A stretch of DNA of 64,000 nucleotides. It comes from Mytilus californianus. Its lineage: Eukaryota; Mollusca; Bivalvia; Mytilida; Mytilidae. A program made the position numbers and the translations under genes. Below are positions 14,101 to 23,307 of this stretch, piece by piece (the first letter of the stretch is position 1; each line of letters opens with the position of its first letter). The DNA lies in contig NW_026262712.1 in NCBI RefSeq assembly GCF_021869535.1, positions 50,140,884-50,204,883 of the forward strand, in the 5' to 3' direction. A model generated the notes under the pieces. That model did no database searches. It saw nothing but the letters and a program-made list of their open reading frames with translations, and had not been told where the DNA came from.

Positions 14101-17100
14101 GTGCTGCTACTGAATGACTCATGAAAATTTATATTAAATATATTGTAATATATATGCAAAAAAACTAGAAAGGGAGAAAACTCATTAAAAACTGTATTCT
14201 AATGTTTGATTTCTTTGCCAGATTTATCATGTTTATTTTATTGATATAACTAGATGGCTTTATTCTTCAATTCACAGTTGTGGTGTGATCTTCAGTTTGC
14301 AAAGAATTCCTGTCAAACCCGTTCTAGGGGATGTCTGAAACTTGCAGTGAGTAGAGATTTTTTGCTAGGTGTTAAAGGCCTCACTGTGACTTTAAGATGA
14401 AGAACAGCAATAAAAGTGCTCTCTGACTAGTTTGAGGGTGGTAAAATTTGAACGACACAGATTTTTTACGCAATTTATTTGTTTTGGTTTGGCAATAAAT
14501 ACAAGACAGCAGCAAGATTTTTGGCTGAAGTGGCAGTTTCTGAGAACCAGAAAGTTAATTTTACATGGCTTATTTACCTACATTGTATATTATGTATTAA
14601 GCATGAGTTACAGTTCCTTCATTATTCCTACTTTTTCACTTGTTAGTTAACTTGATATTTGTTTTTCCAATTAAGGTGCTATATAACACTACAGGGAGAT
14701 AACTCTGCAAAAATCACATGAACGTTTTAATCAAGTTCTATTAAGGAAATATATAGCTTCTCAATGATCAAAATTAGTGTTTGTCAAACTGCTATATATC
14801 CAATGAAATTTTTCCGATAAAGAGTGTGGTTCAAGTTTTTTGAAATTTTTATATTTTTGTCAAAGGGTCAAACGAAGTTAATATTTTGTCAAAATTTTAT
14901 GTAAATTAAACGAGTCAAATTAATTTTAGTCAAGGTGTTTGGTACTACCTTAAACGAAAAACAAAACATAATCTTTAACTTTTGACAATATACATTAGAC
15001 ATTCTTGTCTCTTAAGGCTTACAGAATGAAAAGTTCTTATGTATAAACAAACCTTTTTTCCATGTTTCATAACATATCTATGAGTTAACATCTTTTTCAT
15101 GCCATTAAAAAAAGCTTCTTCTGTCCAATCACTGTCACCAATGTAATATACGTATAACTGATAAGATAACTGGTTCAAAACTGGTGATTTTTCACAACTT
15201 GAATCTTTCGTCGAATTTTTAGCCCATTGAAACATGACATTATTTATTTCATTCCTAAAAGCAATGTGAATATTTGGGTCATTTTCCATGTTGAATTCTA
15301 AATTACATCCTCCTGGCACTGGAGTGGAAGCTAAAAATAGAACAAATTACAAGCACCCAATTATACAAATGTAAAATCTTTCACACTTTAAATTGTATAC
15401 AATGTCAACTTTTTGACCATCTTGAGTGTTCAGGAAAGTTTTATTATGAATAGAGGGAGGAATGATAATATTAATTAAAGATGATATTGGATAAAACCAT
15501 CAATGAGACAGCCATCCATGCAAAAACACTACAAGTTACTCCCTCAGGAAAAGTTAACCTTAGAATAGTTTGGCTAAACTTTTGGGTCCTTTGTAGTCAT
15601 ATTTCTACATAAAATTTATTTATCTCTGGCTTTCAAACATTTCGGTTTGAGCATTCCTGATGAAGGTTAATCCAGAGAAGTGCTTCGGATGCATAAAATT
15701 AATAGTGTAATTTTCCTTTACAATGTGTTTACCATGCGCCGTTAACTGTTTAATAACATGGCTAACATGTCAGCTGTAAATCCTAAACATAGAATTTTTT
15801 GGAAATGTTCATAGTGAAAAAACTTTCTTCTTAAAAAAAATTCAATTAAATAAAATTAAAAAAACTTATGGCAACATGTTATTTTCAAAAACACTTCAAT
15901 AAATCATCATGATCATTGCTAATGCTTGAAAGCAATTTTTTTATGCAATCTACAACAGACTAACTTGAATTTTTTCCCACAGACATGATAGACTTATACA
16001 TGTATGCCTTCATGATCGTAAAAGTGAGTTGTCTGAAAGATGTTCAATAGTAAATTTGAGCCTGATTTCAATTTTTAGAATAAGGTTGTGAAATAACGGT
16101 ATACTCCTTTGCTTAAAATACATGTATATTATCTGTGTTGATTTCTCACTGTGACTTTGAGATGAAGAACAGCAATATAAGTGCTGTTCCTTTGCTTTTT
16201 GTATGTTTTTTTGTTGTGCATTTACTGATTTTGTGTCATGGATGGATACCCGATATCCTTTGTTTTTCTATTATACATGTATATGTGAAAAATACTTGCC
16301 ATCAGCACTGATACTGATGAAAACCAGGACATTTGTTGTAACATTTAGGTGTGATGTCAAATAAACATTTAGAGATGTTTGTCCGTTTATAACCACCAAT
16401 ATTCCAATACTACTTCCTGTCTCTGAGGTTTCCATGGTGATATTTGGATGTAATGACAGAGTGACATCTTTATACTGAGTGTGAGCTTGGAAAACAGCAT
16501 AATTGGCATTTTTACTAATTTGTGACACTGATAAAACTGTCTGATTGTTAGGTTCCAGGTTAACAATATCTGGCACCCATGGTTGCAGTGCTGGAAATAA
16601 ATAAATATGCTAATCATACTAATGATACATATGTACACACCAGGTGGTTCTATAAAAAAATCACTATAATCATGATAAAGATTATTAGTGATTTTTTACA
16701 CAATCTGTTTTAAATACAGACCCTTAGTATCCACACTATGCCAAAAAATATCTGACAAAGATCTCACAACTCCTTGTTCTATATTCTTTTATAGGAGACC
16801 CCAAAACCCACTTACTTCTTGGTATTGTCATGAAAAAAACATCAGAAATAAATAAATAAAATAAACTTCATTATTTTTTTAACTAATAAAGACATTTTTT
16901 CAGATCTCATTTTGAATGTTATTCTTCTTTATATCAACTATTGTAAGACACTTAAACAACATTAAACTAGAGGCTCTAAAGAGCCTGTGTCGCTTACACC
17001 TTCATGACCTTGGTCTATGTGCATATTTAACAAAGGACACTCTCCAAAATTGTAGACAAGAATAGAATTCATGACAAAAATCTCTGTTTTGTTGCTCTTG

Positions 17101-20100
17101 TATTGCTGATCATTTTGCCTGTTTTGTTTCTCTCTATCTTCTTTACTTTTTGCTCAAAAGAGGGTAAAAAAATCCTCATTTAAAGGCAATCACTCCTATA
17201 AAGAGTGACAATCTACCATGTCTACTAACTATATCAGCAAAATTTGACTTGATGGTAGTTCTTGCCTTACTGATCATTTTTGTGATTCAAAGTGTCAATT
17301 TATCTAATATAGTTTTTATCATATAGGCAGAACACAAAAAAATAGTAAAAATCATCATTAAAGGGCAATAACTCCAATCAGGAGTCGTTTGCCACTTTCC
17401 TCCACTGGCCTAAATTGTAAATCTTGTCTTGCTGATCATTTTTGCTTATTTAAGTTTCTACTATCTATTATATTTTTTTTAACTATAAGGCAAAAACGCA
17501 AAAAAATTGTAAAAATCGTCATCAAAGGGCAATAACTCTAATAAGGGGTTGACTGACGATTTCAACCATGTAGACTTATTTGTAGAACTGGTTTTGCTGA
17601 TCTTTTTTGCAATTTGAAGTTTTTTCCTATCTATTATAAGTTTTCAAAATAATATGCAAAAATGAAAAAAAAAAAGAGTAAAATTTGTCATTTAAGTGCA
17701 ATAACTCCTATAAAAAGTAGTCTAACAGTTTTGACATAATTGAACAATTGGTAGAGCTCAACATTCTGAACATTTTGCCTCAGTCAGATTATCTCTATCT
17801 ATAACGGTTTACAAAGTAAAAGACAAAACTTGCATTTTTTCCCTATGTTTTATTTTTAGTCATGTCAGCCATCTTGGTTGGCAAGTGGGGTCATCGGAAA
17901 CATGTTTTAAACTAGATTCCCCAATGATGATTGTGGCCAAGTTTGGTTATATTTGGCCAAGAAGTTTCAGAGGAGAAGATTATTGTAAAAGTTAACAACG
18001 AACGACGACAGACGACTACGGACGATGACAGACGCCAAGTGATGACTTCTTAGATACTTCTGACAATCAATTGATCAAAATCACAGATGGAATGATTGGA
18101 AAAGTTGTGTGTGTAATTTGAAGTCAAATTCTAAGGCATGTAAGGTATTGTGGTGAACAAACAAAAAAACTTGATATATATATATCACTATTGGATTAAA
18201 TTAAGAAAGACAACATTTTTTTAGGTGATGATAGAAGCATTATGACAAGCTTGTATCCGTAAATTTACTTTGCTTTTGAGAGCTCAAGTATTTTTATGTT
18301 CATGTGACGATGTCATTATGATGTTCAAATATAAGCATACAATTTTTCTAACTCATCTTTCGGTCATTTTAATAAAAATTATATGAATAATGACAGTGAG
18401 GATGAATGGTTTAAAGGATTACATTCATTTCCATTTGTCCATAATCTTAATTTTATATATTATGCAAATTCTTAAATGGATTTTAGAAGATGCACTGATC
18501 TTTTAACATTTTTTTATAAATATTTTTAATTGAATGATTTTGATATGAACATGATGAATGGAAGGAAAAATTTTCAAAGGAAAGTGTAGTAAAATTTTGT
18601 TTAAAGAATGAATTTATAATTTCCAGAAAAGGGTATTGAAAATGCACTTTAATTTTCAGACAACAGCAAAATATTAAGTAACTATACATGTATTTTCTTT
18701 TACAATTGGTGATCATTCTTCGATGAGAGAATTTTTCTTTTTTCAAATATATATACATGATGTACAACATGTACAAATATATCTAATAAGTGTTAAATAG
18801 CATTTAATATAATGGGAAACAAACCGATAAATTTTATTGCAAAAAATGCTCAGGTTAGAGTAGGTAATTTTGTTTTTTAACTTTTAAAACCTAAATTATT
18901 GACTTATATCAGATGATGACACTAAAATTTTAAATTTTAAGAGTAAATTGACCCTTTTTCATACACATGATACGTCTTTTTTTATCATAAAATTGAGAAT
19001 GGAAATGGGGAATGTGTCAAAGAGACAACAACACGACCATAGAGCAGACAACAGCTGAAGGCCACCAATGGGTCTTCAATGTAGCGAGAAACTCCCGCAC
19101 CCAAAGGCGTCCTTCAGCTGGCCCTAAACAAATATGTATACTAGTTCAGTGTTAATGGACGTCATACTAAACTCCAAACTATACACAGGAAACTAAAATT
19201 AAAAATGATACAAGACTAACAAAGGCCAGAGGCTCCTGACTTGGGACAGGCGCAAAAATGTGACGGGGTTAAACATGTTTTTTGAGATCTCAACCCTCCC
19301 CCTATACCATGTATGCCTCTAGCCAATGTAGAAAAAACAAATGCACAACAGTACCCGTACATACAGTAAAACTCAGTATAAAATGTATTTATGCTTCTAA
19401 AAAAAGCATTTTATTAATCCATGTAATCCTAAATCCTAAAATAATCCATCTTTAAAACATAATTCAATTAATATACCAGTAGGTAAACTTTTGAAGTCAA
19501 AAACTGTTTGTAAGTGTCTATTACAGTATAGTAAATAGTAAATATGTTCCAGCACTGTAAAATTTGTTCCGGAACTAATTTTATGACCAAATGTGAAATA
19601 AGTTCCGGAACAAAAATCATAGCTCCATGAATTTTGTTCCAATTAATATTAAGAGTTTTAAAAAGTTAAATAAGTTCCTGTGATATTTGTTTTAAACGAA
19701 CTTGTACATATTTCATTGAAATCAATGAATAAGTTCCGCTAAAACCTATTTTCACCGGAAATAAGTACCTTTGCAACAATTTACAAGCGAAACATTTTCT
19801 TGTTACATTTAAATTATAATGCAAGCTGAGTGCTGTACTGAGTGTGCTTGCATGGAACACATTTGCAATTGAAGGCATGACTGTAACTAAAGGATGAAGA
19901 TAAGAAATAAAAGCGATGGTAATGTATCAAAATTTGTATTTATGTTTTATGTGGTATTCCTCCTTGGTTTTTGTTAACTGTTATGGCCCCGTGTTCTAGT
20001 CATACATGTACTTAGGTCATAGCACAGTTTCAAAAGAGTGTGTCTTTTGTTTCTACACGTCTTTTGATATAACTGATCAGTCACTTTGTCCTTTTCAAAT

Positions 20101-22448
20101 AGGTACATATGTTCATCTTTAACTATACTTTTTTTCTGAATGATTGTTTTTGCTTATTCTACTCTTTTCTGGCTGTAAAGTGTCATTTTGATATATTTTA
20201 CGGAGTATATAATTAAACATTTGCTATACTCCACAGAATCTGAATTGGATGATTTACACTTTTTACTTTTTTATCATTGATATAATACTTATTTTTATAA
20301 TGCACTTGAATGATAACTTTAAACTCACTGATGACAAATGCTAAGTATATAAGATAACTTATTTAACCAGTGGAACATATTTCACAGACAAGGAACTTAT
20401 TTCACAAGATGAGGAACAAATCTCACAAACCCAGAACTTATTTCACCAGATAAGGAACAAATCTCATAAACCTGGAACTTATTTCACCAGGTAAGGAACA
20501 AATTTCACCAACCCCGTACTTATTTCACCAGGTAAAGTGTGGAACTTATTTTATAGAGATGGAACAAATTATATAGAAATCATCTGTGAAAAAGTTCTCC
20601 CAGAACATATTTCCTGTGATATTAGTTCCACTGGAACTTTTTTCACAGGAACAAATTTTGGCTCACATATATCATGTATATGTAACAGATTGATTGATTT
20701 TTGGTGTATAGATAATAGAGTTTGACTTCAGCACTTTTACATTTCCTGTACTCAAATAATATGCATGTACAAATACTGTATATGGTTAAAAAGGCAGTAT
20801 AGTTGAGAATAAAAAAAAACTTTATTGCAGTCATTGCAGTTATTAAATTCAATTTGATATCAGATAACCTAAATTATTGACTTACCTGGCTTATATCAGA
20901 TGAATATCATGAATATTGGCACTGATTTTACATGGTAAATTAGACTGCATTTTTGTATATAATTTTTAATACATTGTTTTATTTTAGGCACAGACCATTT
21001 GATTTTCTGGGGGTCTAAGATTTTTTTTACCATGCATTAAACCAAGTGAGATTTTGTTTATACCATTAACATGTCATACCTGCTGAAGATGTCCCCAGAA
21101 TATTTTATTAACAACTGAAAAGGCATTTTCTTTACCATATATAAATCATGATAATAAGAGGCCAGATTCCCCCCCCCCCCCCAAAAAAAAACAAAGCCCC
21201 CCCCCCCCCCCCCCCCCAAAAAAAATAAAAAAACAAAACAAAACAAAAAATCAAATGGTCCGTACTTTATGCCTTTTGCACGGTCTCACAAATTAGTGAC
21301 AAGAAGAATTTTAGCGACAAGAAGCGACAAGAAGCATAAATTTAGCGACAAGAAAACTTAATAAAAATATAATTAAAATAAATATATTAAAAATATATGC
21401 ATTGACATTTTTATTTTAATATACGGAAAGTAAAATGATTTTCATTTTTTTTAAATATATTGATAGATATTGATAAATATAGAAATTTCCCTGTCATAGT
21501 ATGATATTAATTTTTACATGTTCTTGTGTTTTAGAACAATAATATATTTATTTTATATAATTATTAACACTCTCTTTGTCTAAAATATAATAAACTGACT
21601 GCATGCAAAATGCATTATACGTGAATCAGTGTCCAGAAAAGAAAATGTTACTAAAACGTGAATATTTTATTTGGGTATTGACTTATCAAACGATATGTAT
21701 GATGTTTATGCATAGTTTAAAATTGATCAAAGAGTAAAGGTAATTAAAGACAATGTTGAGTGTTCAACAGTTGCTCACTATTTATACAATTATTGTATAT
21801 TCTGGCCTTGTAGTTGAATAGTCTGACGAGTGTACAAAGTTATAGGTGTTAATTGAATGTTATTTTAGCAATACAATAAGGGACACACGTCCTTTAAACC
21901 ATGATTCCTATTTGTTCATCCTTAAGCGTCATTAAGCTTCTATGAAAAGAAGTAATTCTTACAAGAAAATAATTAGCTGGTTCGTAAAATTCTAATATTT
22001 TTTTTTTTAAGTTTTCTTGTCGCAAAATAGTCTTCTTGTCGCTTCTTGTCGCTAAATTTATTCTTCTTGTCGCTTCTTGACGCTTCTTGATGCTTCTTGT
22101 CGCTAATTAGTGAGACCCCTTTTGCAGTTTTGGGAAAAAAAAATACAATTTCAAAAAGGGATTCATTTTGAAAAATAATGTAGCAAAAATGGTATAACTT
22201 ACTAAACCAGTAGACGATCAAGAACCGTAGCTTTCATGGAACCCTTAGGTCCTTCTGATATTTTTTGATAGTCAAATGTATCGTCCTGAGATTGCATGAA
22301 ATATTTGCCACTGCCACTGGACGTTAAGCAACCAACAATCAAATGTATCCAGTGTAAGAGCCTTCTAGTTTCACTTACCTTTTCCGAATGACGTGCTAAT
22401 AACTGTCAGAAATATAAGGACTATAAGAAAGGATGAATATTTTAGCAT
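1958..22448 (-). CDS. TM7SF3: TM7SF3, transmembrane 7 superfamily member 3 (gene span, C-terminus beyond window)
   Basis: Seven-pass membrane protein with a signal peptide and an extracellular/lumenal N-terminal region. In mammals it is a p53-induced survival factor that dampens ER stress; that role is family knowledge. Coding exons, read on the minus strand: 22448-22379, 16590-16300, 15330-15053, 10981-10804, 9780-9697, 7036-6956, 6317-6165, 4629-4532, 2120-1958. All junctions keep frame, mostly in phase 1, giving 1396 nt or 465 codons plus one base. Diagnostic stretches are PVPGGCNLEFN (exon 3), GQGTIYNVIV (exon 4) and LCFLGHRYFKT (exon 5), which I match from memory to vertebrate TM7SF3 (about 570 aa). 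About 100 C-terminal residues, including the last membrane segment, should lie left of base 1. I found no matching exon in 1-1900. Start chosen because the ATG opens a hydrophobic signal peptide. Confidence 0.95.
2121..3770. other. TM7SF3 intron 8, unique-looking part
   Basis: No coding exon, tandem repeat or element ends recognised here. Short open frames on either strand have no recognisable protein. Confidence 0.6.
3771..4132 (-). repeat. Abundant bivalve dispersed repeat (family M), reverse orientation
   Basis: Carries the conserved blocks GTGCCTGTCCCAAGTCAGG, AGGCCGTAC and TTGGCAATCATACCACATCT. The same blocks recur in this window at 13.99, 46.3, 53.1, 56.3 and 60.2 kb. I recognise it as a very common mussel repeat; no protein. 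Confidence 0.85.
4532..4629 (-). CDS. TM7SF3: TM7SF3 exon 8: fifth transmembrane segment
   Basis: Residues 379-411. Opens with GNLLYWTTRYNYG (vertebrate GNLKIF...), then the helix FTVGVLILPVLILYW and TRV. Donor GTG|GTATGT, phase 0. Confidence 0.9.
4883..5230 (-). repeat. Dispersed repeat family D with 27-bp triplication
   Basis: Reverse of the copy at 45373-45678. Contains TGTCCATAGTACACGGATGC three times in tandem (about 4907-4974) and a GGAC/GGAT microsatellite at about 5145-5185. Ends in CCCCTAAGTGGGACATAAAA. Confidence 0.85.
5505..6055. mobile_element. CATACCTG-type TIR element (non-autonomous), copy 1
   Basis: Ends are inverted: AATACCTGCCAACTG on the left and GGTTGACAGGTATT on the right. 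Flanked by TGTTCAT (5498-5504) and TGTACAT (6056-6062), a 7-bp target duplication with one mismatch. Internal GCAGGTCA motifs near both ends. No transposase frame. In TM7SF3 intron 7. Confidence 0.7.
6165..6317 (-). CDS. TM7SF3: TM7SF3 exon 7: third and fourth transmembrane segments
   Basis: Residues 328-378 plus one base. Two hydrophobic helices separated by a WLMLWWCIGVPVL turn, equivalent to the vertebrate AVWWRFGILSICML. Acceptor TTTTCAG, donor G|GTAAAA. Confidence 0.92.
6956..7036 (-). CDS. TM7SF3: TM7SF3 exon 6: second transmembrane segment
   Basis: Residues 301-327 plus one base. Hydrophobic NFLMAFCGFCVIFYLVLNI, flanked by acceptor TTTTTAG and donor G|GTAATT. Phase 1 at both ends, so skipping this exon would keep the frame but remove a membrane pass. 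Confidence 0.9.
7960..8826 (+). repeat. Tandem repeat family F, about 161-bp period, 5 copies
   Basis: ACATTGCTGATA or close variants recur at 8061, 8221, 8382, 8543 and 8703. Each unit also holds TTTCATAAAAATCTGGCAAG, GAGAGCGCTAAC and GGGGCATAACTC. It ends in a GACCGGACAGACGGACG tail. In TM7SF3 intron 5. An ORF-free dispersed repeat. Confidence 0.9.
9697..9780 (-). CDS. TM7SF3: TM7SF3 exon 5: first transmembrane segment
   Basis: Residues 273-300 plus one base. STTSK then a hydrophobic helix (VLISVAGILGLFLCFLG) and HRYFKT, matching the vertebrate FFICFFGHRFWKT junction. Donor G|GTACTT. Confidence 0.95.
10098..10355. repeat. Palindromic foldback repeat
   Basis: The left arm (GAGCATCACTGAAGAGACAG ... 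AATTGGTACCGTTAATGTT) is the inverse of the right arm (AACATTAACGGTACCAATTT ... TGTCTCTTC). Each arm is about 80 bp around a 100-bp loop. GAGCATCACTGA is a motif I know as widespread in bivalve repeats. In TM7SF3 intron 4. The 80-codon frame across it is a by-product. Confidence 0.8.
10804..10981 (-). CDS. TM7SF3: TM7SF3 exon 4: end of ectodomain
   Basis: Residues 214-272 plus one base. It carries the GQGTIYNVIV and PMTTYSCDLN stretches that precede the first membrane segment. Acceptor TTTACAG, donor T|GTAAGT. No long minus-strand reading frame marks this exon, so it is easily missed; the homology and matching phases on both sides support it. Confidence 0.92.
11195..13867. mobile_element. CAGTCAGGGG foldback DNA element, 2.67 kb, 5-bp TSD
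   Basis: The left end CAGTCAGGGGTTCTACTTG is matched by the inverted right end CAGTCATGGGTACTACTTG. The match continues for about 80 bp (AAGTAATTTTT, GAAGAAGTAAAT, ACTTATATAAGT). The flanks are CCCGA (11190-11194 and 13868-13872), a perfect 5-bp target duplication. The inner arms carry arrays of GGGATCCCA-like units (11333-11485 and 13000-13275) in opposite sense. No transposase is visible, so it is non-autonomous. The TIR start resembles hAT-type ends. It lies in TM7SF3 intron 3. Confidence 0.85.
13994..14065 (-). repeat. Fragment of family M
   Basis: Only the GACTTGGATGGAGAGTTGTC and CATACCACATCTTCTTAT blocks of the family are present. Confidence 0.75.
14381..14425 (+). repeat. 45-bp dispersed repeat, also at 16145-16187
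   Basis: TCACTGTGACTTTAAGATGA followed by AGAACAGCAATAAAAGTGCT recurs with two substitutions at 16147. The two copies are in TM7SF3 introns 3 and 2. I do not recognise a function. Confidence 0.7.
15053..15330 (-). CDS. TM7SF3: TM7SF3 exon 3: PVPGGCNLEF ectodomain block
   Basis: Residues 121-213. Opens with STPVPGGCNLEFN, the most conserved block of the family's ectodomain, followed by DPNIHI. It also contains a conserved-looking DWTEEAFFNGMKKM segment equivalent to the vertebrate NDLTEEMLLKHLQRM. Acceptor TTTTTAG, donor AAG|GTTTGT, ends in phase 0. Confidence 0.95.
16300..16590 (-). CDS. TM7SF3: TM7SF3 exon 2: N-terminal ectodomain, possible GC-AG donor
   Basis: Residues 24-120. Ectodomain with several N-glycosylation sequons (NNQT, NITM, NVTT). 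The acceptor TTTCCAG lies at 16597-16591. The best-looking donor is G|GCAAGT (exon end 16300), a GC rather than GT donor, and its phase fits exon 3. Two weaker GT donors a few codons upstream (exon end 16309 or 16315) keep the same phase and cannot be excluded. The GT just downstream would shift the frame. Confidence 0.9.
16966..18046 (-). repeat. Dispersed repeat family A, copy 1 (reverse)
   Basis: Begins ACTAGAGGCTCTAAAGAGCC and ends GACGCCAAGTGATGA, the inverse of the ends of the large copy at 36933-42079. Internal CCAAGATGGC-, CTTGGCCACAATCATC- and GGCAATAACTCC-like blocks repeat at about 180 bp. In TM7SF3 intron 1. Confidence 0.85.
18991..19395 (+). repeat. Abundant bivalve dispersed repeat, second type
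   Basis: Contains GTGTCAAAGAGACAACAACA, GAAGGCCACCAATGGGTCTT, CTCCTGACTTGGGACAGGCG and ATCTCAACCCTCCCCCTATA. I recognise this combination as common in mussel DNA. No intact protein frame. Confidence 0.8.
19546..20661. repeat. GTTCC foldback element
   Basis: The left arm (19546-19780) carries repeated AAGTTCC/TTTGTTCC motifs. The right arm (20380-20661) carries the inverse, GGAACTTATTTCACC and GGAACAAATTTCAC, every 25-60 bp. AAAATTTGTTCC is present at both outer ends in inverted sense. Exact ends and TSD not resolved. In TM7SF3 intron 1. Confidence 0.75.
20986..21270. mobile_element. Possible MITE with GACCATTTGATTTT ends and poly-C runs
   Basis: GACCATTTGATTTTCTGGGGG at 20993 is mirrored by AAAAATCAAATGGTC ending at 21260. 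The interior holds C-runs at about 21170-21182 and 21199-21217, with A-rich spacers. The element resembles the better defined one at 62753-63041. Ends are uncertain. Confidence 0.5.
21281..22117. mobile_element. GCGACAAGAAG foldback DNA element, 837 bp, 9-bp TSD
   Basis: The left end GGTCTCACAAATTAGTGACA is matched by the inverted right end GGTCTCACTAATTAGCGACA. Both arms continue with repeated GCGACAAGAAG units. The flanks are CCTTTTGCA at 21272-21280 and 22118-22126, a perfect 9-bp target duplication, typical of Mutator-like elements. The AT-rich interior has no transposase. In TM7SF3 intron 1. Confidence 0.85.
22285..22345 (+). repeat. Fragment of a common bivalve repeat (GACGTTAAGCAACCAAC)
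   Basis: CATGAAATATTTGCCACTG followed by GACGTTAAGCAACCAACAAT. I recognise it as a frequent mussel motif. It lies 35 bases inside intron 1 from the TM7SF3 donor. Confidence 0.6.
22379..22448 (-). CDS. TM7SF3: TM7SF3 exon 1: start codon and signal peptide
   Basis: Codes for residues 1-23 plus one base. A lysine near the N-terminus is followed by a run of Leu/Ile/Val/Phe and then small residues (STSFG), a classic cleavable signal peptide. The donor reads G|GTAAGT. The split codon joins to the CA that opens exon 2, which keeps the frame. Confidence 0.9.
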
Positions 22449-23307
22449 CGTAATCAAGTGTCACATTCTGAAATCCAAAAATTAACTTGGAACCAGAGTA
22501 GTTGGTCTAAAAATAAGGGAGCTAACTGTTACACTAAATCAAAACAACATTCTAAAACATGAATTCAGTAGCCCGTACATTTTATTTTAAAAAAAAACAT
22601 AAACACAATTTTTCATAATTCATTTACACATAAATCAAAATTATCATAATAAGGGAAAAAATTAACAGCAGAATTGAACATAATCAAAATAAAGAGATAT
22701 ATTTGGTGGGTTACACTAAAGACCTGAAAGTGGACTGAATAGACCGGATGATATACTGACTCGATTTATTCAAAATACGATTACTTTTTTATTTTTCAAA
22801 GGATTTTCTTCAAGTTAGAATTTTATTAAATGTAAAGATCCACATTTCATCAAAAATAAAATGTTTTAAATAAAAAAACAAATTTTTGATGCCAAACTTG
22901 GACCTGAACGGACCTAAAATTCTACGCCTAGAGTTATTCAAACTTCAATTACTGTTTTATTTTTCATTGGATTTCCTTCAACTTTAGATTTTGTGAAACG
23001 AAAAATTCAATACATTAATAATATTAAAAAAAAAAAATTATGAAAAATATTGTTGGGGTGTCAAAACTCGGGCCTGAACGGGAAATTAAATTACCAGGCT
23101 GAATTGACCTGAAAATCAGCGGTCAGATTTATTCATAGTTCTATAACTGTTTTAGTTTTCAATCAATCTCCTTGAAATTTGAATTTTGTTATAGAAAAGG
23201 TATAATATTTCATTGAAATGACAAAGAATTTTATAAAAAAAAAATATTTGTTTAGTTCCAAAAATCGGACCTTGTCGGCGAAATAAAAAGAACCTGCACG
23301 GACAAGA

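Noticed and set aside
21058..21246. Glycine-rich open frame
   Set aside because: Translation of the poly-C/poly-G runs.
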